From Urmitella timonensis (GTDB lineage: Bacteria > Actinomycetota > Actinomycetes > Actinomycetales > Actinomycetaceae), in assembly GCA_900120415.1 (NCBI GenBank), contig FQLW01000006.1, forward strand, positions 1,224,464-1,288,463: a DNA stretch of 64,000 bases, in the 5' to 3' direction. Both the position numbers and the translations under genes were made by a program. Shown one piece after another: positions 44,768 through 54,447 of this stretch. The first letter of the stretch is position 1; the number at the start of each line of letters is the position of its first letter. The notes under the pieces are model-generated. The model was given only the letters and a program-made list of their open reading frames with translations. It did not search any database and was not told the origin of the DNA.

Positions 44768-46276
44768 ATGAGCGGTCAGCAGAAGATAACGGCTAATCTT
44801 GGGGCGGCGCCGTCTTCTGTCCAGAATCAGGCCATGTCTCCTACAGTGCCTTCTGTCTCGGCATCTGCATATCCTTTACAAGTGGCAGGTACTATCGCTG
44901 GCTATCGCCTGTTGAAAGCCCTAGGGTCAGGCACGATGGGTGAAGTTTGGCAGGTGGCTGACCGGCAGGGAAATCTTTATGCCGCGAAGATTCTGCGCTC
45001 CAAACTGGCGATTAAACCGGGGATTGTGCAACGTTTCCGAATGGAGAAAGACCTGGTAACCGGGGTGCGGCATCAAAATATCGTGGAAGTGTATGACCTG
45101 ATTCAAACCCCGGAATATATGGCAATCATCATGGAATATACCGATGGTGGAGATTTGGGGGAGCTGCTTAAACACAAGGGAACGCTAACCCCTCTTGATG
45201 CCGTCTACTATTGTATGGGGATTGCCGCGGGTCTTTCCCTGATTCATCAAGCAGGGATTGTGCATCGTGATCTGAAACCCTCCAATATTTTGTTAAAGCA
45301 GCAGGGTGGTTATCTAATCCCAAAAATCGCAGATTTCGGTTTAGCCAGGTGGATTGATCCTCGCTATGAAATCCAAACCACGAAACGTTCCGGCACGCCC
45401 TATTACATGGCTCCCGAAATGATTGAGGGCAAAGGGGTTAGTTCTAAAACTGATGTTTATTCCCTGGGGGTAATCCTTTACGAGTTGCTTTGTGGAATTA
45501 CCCCCTTTAGAGGCTCTGTGGGGGAGGTATTAAACCATCAGTTCTACGATATGCCGGGAATGCTTCCGGGAATTCCCAGCGCCTTGTGGAATGTGATTAC
45601 CCAAATGCTCGCAAAAGAAACTTCGGTGCGCCCTAGTGCTGCCCAGACCTACGTCCTCTTGAAATCGGTAATTGAAAAGGTGCGCTCCCTAGGGGCTCTG
45701 GACGTTTTTACCGAACCTCCACCTGTGCAGCCATTAGCCGAGGTAGTGCGCGTTTCTCCGCCAGATGCGAAAACTTCACTTGCTTCCGTAAAACCGATTA
45801 TTCCCGCTCATAATGAGGCAGAAACGCAGTCGGGGCAGACGGCGCTCGGTCACCTAGCTGATTATCCGGTAACGCCAGTTGTAGCCGCTGGGCAAGCTGT
45901 AGGTTTACCTCCCGCGATTATGGTTAATGCTGATGAGGGCGTAGGGGTGCTGGAAACAGCAATCCAGACGGACGGGGAATCCCCGGAGGAAACGCAGCCG
46001 GTCTCAACCGGCGCAGGGGAATCTGTTTTTAAGCCTGAAGGGCTACCGGTAGCGGTTAGTAATTCGCGTGAAATCCCGAAAATCCCGCCCACTCCTGCGG
46101 TTTCTTCTTCGCGAGTTCATTTTCCACCAGTTCCCACGCCAACCGGTTCTCCGTCGAATCTCTCCACTGGGAAAAGGTCGGGTGCGAAAACCGAAATTTT
46201 CGCTGGGGTAGCGATTGGTTTAGGGGTTGGCACTCTAATCACCCTGATAGTCGCGGCAACTTTACTATTGCTATAG
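44768..46276 (+). CDS. Membrane-bound Ser/Thr protein kinase (PknB type)
   Basis: The 502-residue kinase has the glycine loop LGSGTMGEVWQVADRQGNLYAAKIL (catalytic Lys), HRDLKPSNILL, DFGLARWI and GTPYYMAPEMIEGKGVSSKTDVYSLGVILYELLCG, that is, every core motif of an active Hanks-type kinase. A Pro/Ser/Thr-rich linker of about 190 residues leads to one C-terminal membrane helix (GVAIGLGVGTLITLIVAATLLLL) with almost nothing outside, so no PASTA sensor domain is present. AAGAGGAAGT precedes the ATG. A small membrane protein follows and may be in the same transcript. Confidence 0.92.
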   Translation: MSGQQKITANLGAAPSSVQNQAMSPTVPSVSASAYPLQVAGTIAGYRLLKALGSGTMGEVWQVADRQGNLYAAKILRSKLAIKPGIVQRFRMEKDLVTGVRHQNIVEVYDLIQTPEYMAIIMEYTDGGDLGELLKHKGTLTPLDAVYYCMGIAAGLSLIHQAGIVHRDLKPSNILLKQQGGYLIPKIADFGLARWIDPRYEIQTTKRSGTPYYMAPEMIEGKGVSSKTDVYSLGVILYELLCGITPFRGSVGEVLNHQFYDMPGMLPGIPSALWNVITQMLAKETSVRPSAAQTYVLLKSVIEKVRSLGALDVFTEPPPVQPLAEVVRVSPPDAKTSLASVKPIIPAHNEAETQSGQTALGHLADYPVTPVVAAGQAVGLPPAIMVNADEGVGVLETAIQTDGESPEETQPVSTGAGESVFKPEGLPVAVSNSREIPKIPPTPAVSSSRVHFPPVPTPTGSPSNLSTGKRSGAKTEIFAGVAIGLGVGTLITLIVAATLLLL

Positions 46277-46342
46277 GGGGGGACAATGTTACCTTTGCTG
46301 TGCAGGTAAAACCGCTACTGATTGCTTGAAAGGGGATAAATC

Positions 46343-46603
46343 ATGGTTGAGAAGCTGCGGTTATGTAAAGGACGAACCTTGATTGTGTTGGGGATTGTGG
46401 TGTTTATTGCCGGGATTTTTGCCCCGCTTATCGGACCGTGGGTTGCCAGTATTCCCAATGCTTATAACTACAATCCGGTGCTACATACAGTGCTACCCGG
46501 CTTGGGAACTTTAATCCAAATACTTTTCCGGGTGGAAACCGGGGTTATCTTGCTAGTTGGAGGGATTGTCCTAGAACGTTTCGATAGTGGACAGACAAAG
46601 TAG
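46343..46603 (+). CDS. Small membrane protein with two helices, unknown function
   Basis: The 86-residue product has two hydrophobic segments (TLIVLGIVVFIAGIFAPLIGPWVA and LIQILFRVETGVILLVGGIVL) joined by a polar loop with several Asn and Tyr. AAAGGGGATAAATC precedes the ATG. It lies 66 bp after the kinase gene on the same strand and 3 bp from the stop of convergent hrpA. No family recognised; an association with the kinase is only positional. Confidence 0.65.
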   Translation: MVEKLRLCKGRTLIVLGIVVFIAGIFAPLIGPWVASIPNAYNYNPVLHTVLPGLGTLIQILFRVETGVILLVGGIVLERFDSGQTK

Positions 46604-46606
46604 ACC

Positions 46607-49600
46607 CTAGTGCCGACTGTCTTTTAATAGTTTCGTAAGACGCTTCAAAGATACTTTTTCTCGAGTTCCCAGGGACTGTGCAAATATAGAAACCCGCAGC
46701 TCTTCCAGCAGTCCTCGTGCGCGCAATAATGCTGCTACCTGGGAGAAATTCACCCCGGTATCGGCGCTTTTTTCAAGTTTGTCGCGCGCGTCCTCCCAAA
46801 TAGCCAGAGCCTGCTGTTCTTGGAGATTGCCAGTGTTTTGACCTTGGTGGGTTTTTTGTAAACGGTTAAGAACCGCTTGCAGATAGCGCCCTAAATCATC
46901 GAAATACTGGTTCAAGTCCCAAATGAAACCGGGATAAATCAACTTTGACAGCTGGGTGCGCACCTGGGTTACATCCTCGATGGCACTCAGCGGAAAATGT
47001 TTAGACAGTGAAGAACCTAGCTCACGATATATTTCCCCAATCTTCGCCAACTCTTTAGAGAGGGCGTAAACTTCGTCCTCGAACCGGTCACGAAAATCCC
47101 TGGCAAGCTGGCTTAGAGCACCCTCGTCACGCACCATCCAGGTATCAACTTTTGCTTTCTTCAGGCAGGAAAGGGTCGCTAACAGCTCTAAATCTGTCAG
47201 TAAAACCGCTTTCTCGTAGGGTAACGCGGCAATGTTAAGCGCTAGATGTGCTGACCAGCGAGTTGAGATTCTTGCCGGAGGTAGGTGCAGCTGGGAACAA
47301 AGCAAACAGGCAACCCCAAAGTGGTGGGCGATTTTGGCCGGTTCGGGCGTATCAAATAGCGCTACCCGCACCGGAAAACTTGCCTTGCGATTATCGGTAG
47401 TTGAGTCTTTTCGTCCGGGAATAGATTTGTGATTGGTCGCTGACTGACCGGTATTTTGTGGCTCATAGCGGTTGGCTAATGAACCAGAAAGGAGGGATAG
47501 CCCAAAGGGACGAGGAAGGCGCTGTGGCAGTAAGCCTGGGAAGGCTCTACCAGGTACCCCGCCAACAGCAGTGGTTATCTCAGCAGGTAATACTGCTTCT
47601 TTCCCGCGTATTTGTGGCCAAGTGTGAGCATAATCTGTTTCCGGGAAACGCTGCTTGGAAGCCTTAGTAGCTTCCTGAGTGCTACGCCTCGTTTGGGAAT
47701 GGACAGGGTTTTTCTGTCTGCTTTCGGCTTTGCTTACCTGCGAGAGCGCTTCCCGGATTACCTGTTTGCGGGCGGCGCGCCCTTTTTTACCGTAGCGCTT
47801 CTGCAGTTTTTCGAGGTCACGCGAATATATTTGCTCTTTCCCTACGCGCAGCGCAAAGCGAATCCGCAAATGGGCGGGCAAGGTGGTGACCGCCTGGGAA
47901 AAGTCTTGCTCGGTTACTTCCACGGCGCGCAGCTGGTCAAGAGCCGCGATGAAAAGCTGAGCCAGCGGACGGGAGGGGGCAGTTTGATGGTTATTGTTTG
48001 CGGATTCTGCTTGATCGCGGTGGCTATCTTTTTCACCGGTGCTCGCAGCGCTAGCGGCAGCGGCGGGGGTGCGGTCTTTTGAGGCGTCGGTGTTTTTCTC
48101 GCGCCCTGCGCTATTGGCAGACACTGGCGGAGCTGTACCTGCCGCGTTGCCGGCGCTTCCTCGACTCTGAGACTGATTATTGCTGCTACCAGTATTTTTA
48201 ATGTCAGTGTCAATCCCTGCCCAAGCCGCTAGGCGTCCCAGAGAAGCCTGTAACGCTTCCTCTTGTTTAATCTGCACCGGGGTAGGCTCGGGGCTTTCGG
48301 CGGCGCCAGCATCAGCCGGGGGATTGGCCAGTTCCCGCTCAATCCACGCGCTTACTTCCGTCCCCACCTGCGGGGCAGGAACTAACTGGCGGCGCACCGC
48401 TTTCGGTAACGCCCGAATCAGCGCGGTGAACAGCTCTGGCCATAGCCCCGGCACTGTCCATTGAAACTCTTGCGGATTAAGGTAGGGCAGCTGTTCCAAG
48501 CTAACCTGGCAGGTAATGCCATCTTCTTCCTTGCCGGGCGCAAACTGATATTGCAGGGGCAAACTAAACTCTGCCCCCACCCAGTGGTCAGGGAAACCCG
48601 AAGTGGAAAGCTGGGTGAGTTTGCCCGCCAGATTGGTTTGGCTTCCAATCGATTTATCTGCGGCTTCACCGCTGGAATAGTTGCGGGGAGCGCAAGCGGT
48701 AGCAGCAGACGGCAACAACACGTCCTCGGGATAATCCAAAATATGGGGGTCATCTTGACGTTTGAACCAGGCCGCAAAAGTTCCCGGATTGGTTACCTCT
48801 TTGCCCAAGCGGGCAGCGAAGAATGCCGCCAAAGCGTCCTCGCCGGCAACCATTCCGGCTTGGCGGGTACGTTGCTCAACTTCTAGGGCGCGCTGCAGTA
48901 GCTTTTCATTGCGTTTCAAGAAGGGATAGTTTAAGGGGGTATTCCCTCTGACCAGCGCATTAGTGATAAAGAGGGCGCGCGCCCACTCCCGGGCTGTTTG
49001 CGGACTTTGCTCGCCGGGCAGGTCAAGATTAGCTGCTACCGGCGATAGCGCAGGCATCTCTCGATTGCCCAGGCGGGACAGGGGAACCGGCACATCAGCG
49101 GCAATCGTGAGGCCATATAGGGTAATGCGCTCCGGCACCATCGCGGTACCTTTCCGGCTCGACCAATACGGCTCCCCATAAGAACGTTTCACCAGGTGTT
49201 TTCCCGCATGAATAATCCAGTCAGGATTAACCCGGGCAACGTTGCGGGCAAAAAGCCGGGAGGTTTCCACCAGTTCGGCAGCCATTACCCAATCGAAAGT
49301 GCGGTTTGAGAGCCCAGAACCAGGCCAAATCGTGAAGCGAGCGCCACGCGGCGCCAGGTATTGTTTGGCACGCTGATCCCAGTTGCCAATCCCCGAAAGC
49401 ATTCCGACCAGCAGAGAACGGTGAATCGCGTCCGTGTCAGAATGCTTGGAAGTCAGGCTTTGACAAGCCGCAATCAGGTCTCGGGATTCCGGGTCTACCT
49501 GGTAGCTTGAGCGGGAGGGTTTCGCCAAGGGGCGGGCACTGATTCCCAATTCTTTTAAAAGCTGCCGCAGTTGGTGGGTAAGGTCTTGCCATTCTCTAGT

Positions 49601-51424
49601 GCGCAAGTAATGTAAAAACTCGCGCTGGCACATTTTTCGAAAAGCGCTCCCGGACAGGTCACGGGATTGGGTGCGCAGGTAGCGCCAAAGATTCAGGTAA
49701 GTCAGGAAGTCAGAACTGGTATCTAGGAAACGCGAATGCGTCAGGTCTGCGGCTTCTTGGTGCTCTATAGGGCGCAGGCGCACATCTTGCATCGACAGCG
49801 CCGAAACTATTACTAGCGCCTCCGATACGCATCCGCGTCGCTCCGCCTCTAGCAGCATTCTCCCCAGTCGGGGGTCAATCGGTAACTTGGCGAGGCGTTG
49901 GCCCAGCTTGGTGAGGCGATATCCCTCGGCTTTTTCGCTCCGCTCCGAAAGAGCCCCCAATTCGTAAAGCAACTGCTCCCCGTCACGGACCTGCCGAGGA
50001 TCCGGGGCATCAATAAAGGGAAAATTGGCTACTTTCCCCAGGTTTAGCGAGGCCATCGCCAAAATCACCGAAGCTAGGGAAGTACGCAATATCTCGGGTT
50101 CAGTAAAACGCGGGCGTGCCAGGAAGTTTTCTTCCGAATACAGACGGATACAAATCCCCTCGCTAATCCGCCCGCAACGCCCCGCCCGCTGGCGGGCACT
50201 GGCTTGGGATACTTCCTCGATCGGTAGGCGCTGTACTTTAGTGCGCTGAGAATAGCGAGAAATCCGCGCCAGACCAGGGTCAATCACATATTTAATACCC
50301 GGTACGGTTAGCGAAGTTTCCGCCACATTGGTGGCCAGTACAATCCGCGGATAAGGGTGCGGGGCAAAAACTCGTTGCTGTTCTGCCGGGGATAATCGCG
50401 CAAATAGCGGCAGGATTTCTACTGCTCCCGGAGTGTTTGTACGCTCGCCGGCGCGCACATATCGCGAACCTAGATGCGCGGCGAGGGCGGCCTCGGTGTC
50501 TCGAATATCGCGTTCACCCGCCAAAAACACCAAAATATCCGCGGACTCGCCAGCAAAAAGTTCATCAACCGCCTGGCAGATTCCCTCGGTTTGGTCTTTC
50601 GCTTCACCGCGGGCGCTTCCCGATTTCTGCTGGTTAAAAAGGTTCTTGCGGTTCTCCCCTGGGGTTTCCTCTTCTCCTACTTCGTCCTCATCCCCGCTAT
50701 CCGAGCCATCCAGAGGGCGGTAACGTATCTCAACCGGGTAGGTGCGACCAGATACCTCAATAATCGGCACCGGGGAAGAGGGGCGAGAAAAATGCTCAGC
50801 AAAACGCTGAGAATCAATAGTTGCCGAGGTGATAATGACTTTCAAATCCGGGCGGCGTGGCAACAGGCGCGCCAAATACCCCAAAATAAAATCAATGTTC
50901 AGGGAGCGTTCGTGGGCTTCATCCACAATGATAGTGTCATAGCGTTTCAGCAGGGGATCGGTGCGGATTTCCGCGAGCAAAATCCCGTCCGTCATTAACT
51001 TCACCATGGTTTTGCTAGAGACCACATCGGTAAAACGCACCTGGAAGCCGATGGTTTTACCCAGCTCTTCCCCCAGTTCACTGGCAATCCGGGTAGCCAC
51101 CGAGCGAGCAGCAATCCGGCGCGGCTGCGTGTGTCCGATGAGGGCGCCGCGTCCTCTTCCCAGCTCTAGGCAGATTTTTGGTAGCTGGGTAGTTTTCCCG
51201 GAACCCGTTTCCCCGGAAACCACTACCACCTGGTTATTCTTGATAGCGGCGGCGATTTCTTGCCGCCGGGCACTTACTGGAAGTTCGGTGGGAAAACTTA
51301 TTTGAGCAGGCGCATTATTTAAGGTTTTCGCGTGACGGCGGGCAGGATGCTTCGTTTCCTTATCGGTTTTTTCGGCTCGCATAGGGCGCTTATCCTGTTT
51401 GCTAGCTGCGTGCTGCTCGCTCAT
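46607..51424 (-). CDS. hrpA: DEAH-box ATP-dependent RNA helicase HrpA
   Basis: The product of about 1605 residues has Walker A GETGSGKTTQLP, TQPRRIAARSVA, VDEAHERSLNIDF, SATID and QRAGRCGRISEG. The HA2/OB regions follow, and a C-terminal DUF3418-type domain (VRTQLSKLIYPGFIWDLNQYFDDLGRYL). It is longer than typical HrpA (about 1300) because of two low-complexity inserts: an acidic one after the first RecA domain (GDEDEVGEEETPGEN) and a Ser/Ala/Asn-rich one of about 100 residues (TGSSNNQSQSRGSAGNAAG). HrpA relatives rescue stalled ribosomes in E. coli. AGGAGGGTG sets the ATG at 51424 over the GTG one codon earlier. Confidence 0.94.
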   Translation of the reverse strand: MSEQHAASKQDKRPMRAEKTDKETKHPARRHAKTLNNAPAQISFPTELPVSARRQEIAAAIKNNQVVVVSGETGSGKTTQLPKICLELGRGRGALIGHTQPRRIAARSVATRIASELGEELGKTIGFQVRFTDVVSSKTMVKLMTDGILLAEIRTDPLLKRYDTIIVDEAHERSLNIDFILGYLARLLPRRPDLKVIITSATIDSQRFAEHFSRPSSPVPIIEVSGRTYPVEIRYRPLDGSDSGDEDEVGEEETPGENRKNLFNQQKSGSARGEAKDQTEGICQAVDELFAGESADILVFLAGERDIRDTEAALAAHLGSRYVRAGERTNTPGAVEILPLFARLSPAEQQRVFAPHPYPRIVLATNVAETSLTVPGIKYVIDPGLARISRYSQRTKVQRLPIEEVSQASARQRAGRCGRISEGICIRLYSEENFLARPRFTEPEILRTSLASVILAMASLNLGKVANFPFIDAPDPRQVRDGEQLLYELGALSERSEKAEGYRLTKLGQRLAKLPIDPRLGRMLLEAERRGCVSEALVIVSALSMQDVRLRPIEHQEAADLTHSRFLDTSSDFLTYLNLWRYLRTQSRDLSGSAFRKMCQREFLHYLRTREWQDLTHQLRQLLKELGISARPLAKPSRSSYQVDPESRDLIAACQSLTSKHSDTDAIHRSLLVGMLSGIGNWDQRAKQYLAPRGARFTIWPGSGLSNRTFDWVMAAELVETSRLFARNVARVNPDWIIHAGKHLVKRSYGEPYWSSRKGTAMVPERITLYGLTIAADVPVPLSRLGNREMPALSPVAANLDLPGEQSPQTAREWARALFITNALVRGNTPLNYPFLKRNEKLLQRALEVEQRTRQAGMVAGEDALAAFFAARLGKEVTNPGTFAAWFKRQDDPHILDYPEDVLLPSAATACAPRNYSSGEAADKSIGSQTNLAGKLTQLSTSGFPDHWVGAEFSLPLQYQFAPGKEEDGITCQVSLEQLPYLNPQEFQWTVPGLWPELFTALIRALPKAVRRQLVPAPQVGTEVSAWIERELANPPADAGAAESPEPTPVQIKQEEALQASLGRLAAWAGIDTDIKNTGSSNNQSQSRGSAGNAAGTAPPVSANSAGREKNTDASKDRTPAAAASAASTGEKDSHRDQAESANNNHQTAPSRPLAQLFIAALDQLRAVEVTEQDFSQAVTTLPAHLRIRFALRVGKEQIYSRDLEKLQKRYGKKGRAARKQVIREALSQVSKAESRQKNPVHSQTRRSTQEATKASKQRFPETDYAHTWPQIRGKEAVLPAEITTAVGGVPGRAFPGLLPQRLPRPFGLSLLSGSLANRYEPQNTGQSATNHKSIPGRKDSTTDNRKASFPVRVALFDTPEPAKIAHHFGVACLLCSQLHLPPARISTRWSAHLALNIAALPYEKAVLLTDLELLATLSCLKKAKVDTWMVRDEGALSQLARDFRDRFEDEVYALSKELAKIGEIYRELGSSLSKHFPLSAIEDVTQVRTQLSKLIYPGFIWDLNQYFDDLGRYLQAVLNRLQKTHQGQNTGNLQEQQALAIWEDARDKLEKSADTGVNFSQVAALLRARGLLEELRVSIFAQSLGTREKVSLKRLTKLLKDSRH

Positions 51425-51553
51425 CACCCTCCTTTACCTCTGAGCAAAGTCTAGCGGTTATCGAGCCGCTGTCACTATTGCAAGCTGCTAACTGCGATAA
51501 AGTAGAGACCTTGAATAGGTAATATCCGCTCAGTGGAGGCAGCGAGATAAAAC

Positions 51554-52849
51554 ATGAGTGTGGAATACGATTTCGATGTCATCATCGTAGGTGGCGGCGT
51601 CGCCGGAACGGTATGTGCCTACCTTTTAGCAAAACAGGGTCACCAGGTCTTATTGATTGAGCGCGGCTCGGAAGTGGGGGCTAAGAACCTGTCGGGCGGG
51701 GTGTTTTACTGCCAGGTAATGAACCAGATTTTCCCCGACTTTATTGAAAAAGCCCCAGTTGAACGGAAAATCACCAAGAACATTTTGTCCTTCCTGAACC
51801 CCACCTCCGCGGTCAATCTGGATTATTGGGATCAGCGTCTCGCAGAGCCGGTAAACGCGGTCAGTGTTCTGCGCGCCAAACTTGACCCTTGGCTCGCGGA
51901 GCAGGCAGAAGCAGCCGGTGCCACCATTATGCCGGGTATGAAAGTTGATGAACTGGTGCGCGAGGACGGCAAATTCTGTGGGGTGCGCGCAGGGGAAGAC
52001 ACGGTTTACGGCAAAATAATCGTGGCAGCAGACGGGGTAAACTCGTTCCTCGCGCAATACGCTGGGATTCGCCCTAAAGAACCGCTGGGTCACCTCGGGG
52101 TGGGGGTGAAATCAGTTATCCAGTTAGGGGAAGAAACCCTTAAAGAACGCTTTAACCTGCAAGAGGGCGAGGGCGCAGCCTATCAAATGGTAGGGGACTG
52201 CACCCAGGGGGTAGCTGGCGGGGGCTTCCTGTATACCAATCGCGACTCGGTATCTATCGGGATCGTGGCTATGCTAGACGACCTGAAGAAAAAACAGCTA
52301 TCCTCCTCTGAACTGCATGATCATTTCTTACAGCACCCCTATATCGAACCGTTCCTTCGCGGAGGAAAACTGCTCGAATACGGCTGTCACCTGGTAGCCG
52401 AGGGTGGTAAATCCATGCAGAACGGGCTGGTTCACGATGGACTGCTTCTGATCGGGGACGCCGCCGGGTTCACCCTCAACACCGGGTTCACGATTCGGGG
52501 AATGGATTTGGCGGCCGGATCTGCTCAAGCCGCTGCCAGCGCCATTGATGCGGCGCTTAAAGCGGAAAACTACAGCGCGTCCTCGTTAAATAAATATCTA
52601 GAAAACTACCAAGCGTCTTTCGTGGGCAAAGATATGGAAACTTTCGCTCGTTCTCCGCAGTTCCTCCACAATCAGGAACTATACGGCCAGGTAGGCGAGC
52701 TGGCGGCGGACGTGTTCCACGGGGTCTATAACCTGGATACCACCCCGCGCCGGCGCCTATTACCGGTGGCGCGGGCAGCGCTAAAGAAATCGCCACTAAG
52801 TATCCGCCGTCTGGTGAAGCTCGGTTTACAAGCAGTGAGGTCGATTTAA
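51554..52849 (+). CDS. fixC: FixC-type electron-transfer flavoprotein:quinone oxidoreductase
   Basis: The 431-residue FAD protein has an N-terminal dinucleotide fold (FDVIIVGGGVAGTVCAYLLAKQGHQVLLIERG), NLSGGVFYCQVMNQIFPDF, and the second FAD segment LLLIGDAAGFTLNTGFTIRGMDLAAGSAQ. It moves electrons between an electron-transfer flavoprotein and quinone or ferredoxin. fixX follows after 1 bp; genes for FixA/FixB (EtfBA) are not in the window. Confidence 0.93.
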   Translation: MSVEYDFDVIIVGGGVAGTVCAYLLAKQGHQVLLIERGSEVGAKNLSGGVFYCQVMNQIFPDFIEKAPVERKITKNILSFLNPTSAVNLDYWDQRLAEPVNAVSVLRAKLDPWLAEQAEAAGATIMPGMKVDELVREDGKFCGVRAGEDTVYGKIIVAADGVNSFLAQYAGIRPKEPLGHLGVGVKSVIQLGEETLKERFNLQEGEGAAYQMVGDCTQGVAGGGFLYTNRDSVSIGIVAMLDDLKKKQLSSSELHDHFLQHPYIEPFLRGGKLLEYGCHLVAEGGKSMQNGLVHDGLLLIGDAAGFTLNTGFTIRGMDLAAGSAQAAASAIDAALKAENYSASSLNKYLENYQASFVGKDMETFARSPQFLHNQELYGQVGELAADVFHGVYNLDTTPRRRLLPVARAALKKSPLSIRRLVKLGLQAVRSI

Positions 52850-52850
52850 C

Positions 52851-53147
52851 ATGACTGATTACCTTCCCGAATCCGTTTCTGAGAGGCTTACCGCCAATAT
52901 TTATGAGGTAGACGAAGAAGAATCCCATATCGCAATCGACCAAGAACTAGCGAAAGCCACGGGCGCAGGCAAACTATTAGAACGAGTTTGCCCCGCTCAT
53001 GTCTATACCGCCCGCGAGGACGGATCAGTCGATATCGAATACGCCGCCTGCCTAGAATGCGGCACCTGCCTGGCAGTCGCTCCTCCCGGGGTGCTCAAAT
53101 GGCACTACCCGCGCTCCATGATGGGCATTAGCTACCGCCAAGGATAG
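52851..53147 (+). CDS. fixX: FixX-type ferredoxin-like protein
   Basis: This 98-residue partner of FixC contains CPAHVYTAREDGSVDIEYAACLECGTCLAVAPPGVLKWHYPRSMMGISYRQG. That gives one upstream Cys and a C-x2-C-x2-C cluster-binding set, enough for a single [4Fe-4S] cluster. In members of the family the second cluster site is degenerate, as here. The ATG follows the fixC stop by 1 bp, so the pair is co-translated. Confidence 0.92.
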   Translation: MTDYLPESVSERLTANIYEVDEEESHIAIDQELAKATGAGKLLERVCPAHVYTAREDGSVDIEYAACLECGTCLAVAPPGVLKWHYPRSMMGISYRQG

Positions 53148-53196
53148 ATATTGGCGACTAGGTTACACGCAAGCAAAAAATAAATATCCTAAAGAT

Positions 53197-53760
53197 ATGA
53201 GTACTCCGATGCAGATACGCCGGGCTGAGACCGCGCGCGATATGTTAGATATCTTCGCGATTCGTCGCGCGGTTTTTCACCTGGAACAAGGAATCTCTTT
53301 GGATCGGGAAATAGACGATATCGACTTCGCCCAGGGAACCATCCACCTTCTAGGCGAGGACGCCTCCGGCGCTATCGCGGCAGCCCGGATCTCCCCGCCC
53401 AAAATTGGTATTCCTGTCGATCTTGCACAAATGTTTCCCCAGCTGCCACGGGACACTATTACCGGGAAGCTAGGTCGTTTTGCCGTATTGCCTGCCGCCC
53501 GCGGATGCGGTAACGGTAAAGAGCTTGTGCGCGGGGCAGAGCGGTTAGCACTTAGCAGTTGGGCGAGCTCCGAGGGCGAGGGAACGCTGCTACTACAAAT
53601 CGCAGCCCAAGCGCCAGTTATCGGGTTCTATCAAAAACTCGGCTACCACCTAGTTACTTCTCGCGACCCCTACCTGGATGCTGGAATCGAGCACCGCGAC
53701 CTGGTGAAACTGGTAGAGCCGCAGGCCAGTGTGGTGCAATTCCCGGGTCGTTGGCTTTAG
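53197..53760 (+). CDS. GNAT family N-acetyltransferase
   Basis: The 187-residue protein has the acetyl-CoA site GRFAVLPAARGCGNGKELVRGAERLA. The N-terminal IRRAVFHLEQGISLDREIDDIDF and C-terminal APVIGFYQKLGYHLV match the ElaA/YitI branch of the family. Acetyl acceptor unknown. It lies 49 bp after fixX on the same strand. Repeats begin directly after its stop. Confidence 0.85.
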   Translation: MSTPMQIRRAETARDMLDIFAIRRAVFHLEQGISLDREIDDIDFAQGTIHLLGEDASGAIAAARISPPKIGIPVDLAQMFPQLPRDTITGKLGRFAVLPAARGCGNGKELVRGAERLALSSWASSEGEGTLLLQIAAQAPVIGFYQKLGYHLVTSRDPYLDAGIEHRDLVKLVEPQASVVQFPGRWL

Positions 53761-54440
53761 GCTGCGCGGGGGATTGGTTTTATCCGAGTGGGTGCGGTGG
53801 GTTGCTACCTGTTGCGTCCCGGTGCGGGAGGAAAAAGCAATCCCCCGCGTATCCACGTCAGTCACTTGAGGTAGCTTGCCACCTGTTGTGTCCCGGTGCG
53901 GGGCTGGCTCGGTAAAAGCACTCCGGGGGCCTCGTGACCGGCTTCACCGGTTGGAGGGATTGTTGGAATCAGTTGGAATGGGGACGTATCCGGTTTGCAG
54001 GTAATGATTTAGTGTTCGTCCCTCTCGTATCTTTTACCGGCCGCGCCCCTTGATGTTCCGAAATCCTGCCCCTCGGCATAAAACCGCTCTCCGCACTTCC
54101 AGTACTTAAACCTGTATCTTCTACTTGCCGTGCCCCTTTTTTTTGTGACGTTTTCGCCCTCCAGGTGCGTTTGCGCCCTCCCGAGATGGGAATTGTGGTC
54201 GGTATTGGGGTGTTTTGCCGGTATTGGGAGGGTGGTTTTGTCTCGGGAGGGTGAAAATGTTTCTTTGGTGGTTCTGGTTGCCTGGATGCGTGCCTGGAAG
54301 TTGTGGGTGCGGGGGCGGTTTTTGTCGGTTGTCTACCGTGTTGGGGCTGGCTCGGTAAAAGCACTCCGGGGACCCCGTGACCGGCTACGCCGGTCAAGCC
54401 CCTCTCGTATCTTTTACCGGCCGCGCCCCTTGTATTTTGG
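53760..54440. repeat. Intergenic repeat cluster 7
   Basis: The 687-bp gap carries no supported gene. An element with outer arms CGCGGGGGATTG (53765-53776) and CAATCCCCCGCG (53838-53849) keeps the conserved ATCCGAGTGGGTGCGGTGGG segment but has a different interior. GGCTCGGTAAAAGCACTCCGGGG occurs near 53906 and 54346. At the second site it pairs with TCTTTTACCGGCCGCGCCCC (54411-54430) and encloses the hairpin ACCGGCTACGCCGGT. The four-box module sits at 54157, 54176, 54226 and 54245. Confidence 0.85.
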
Positions 54441-54447
54441 AAATCTT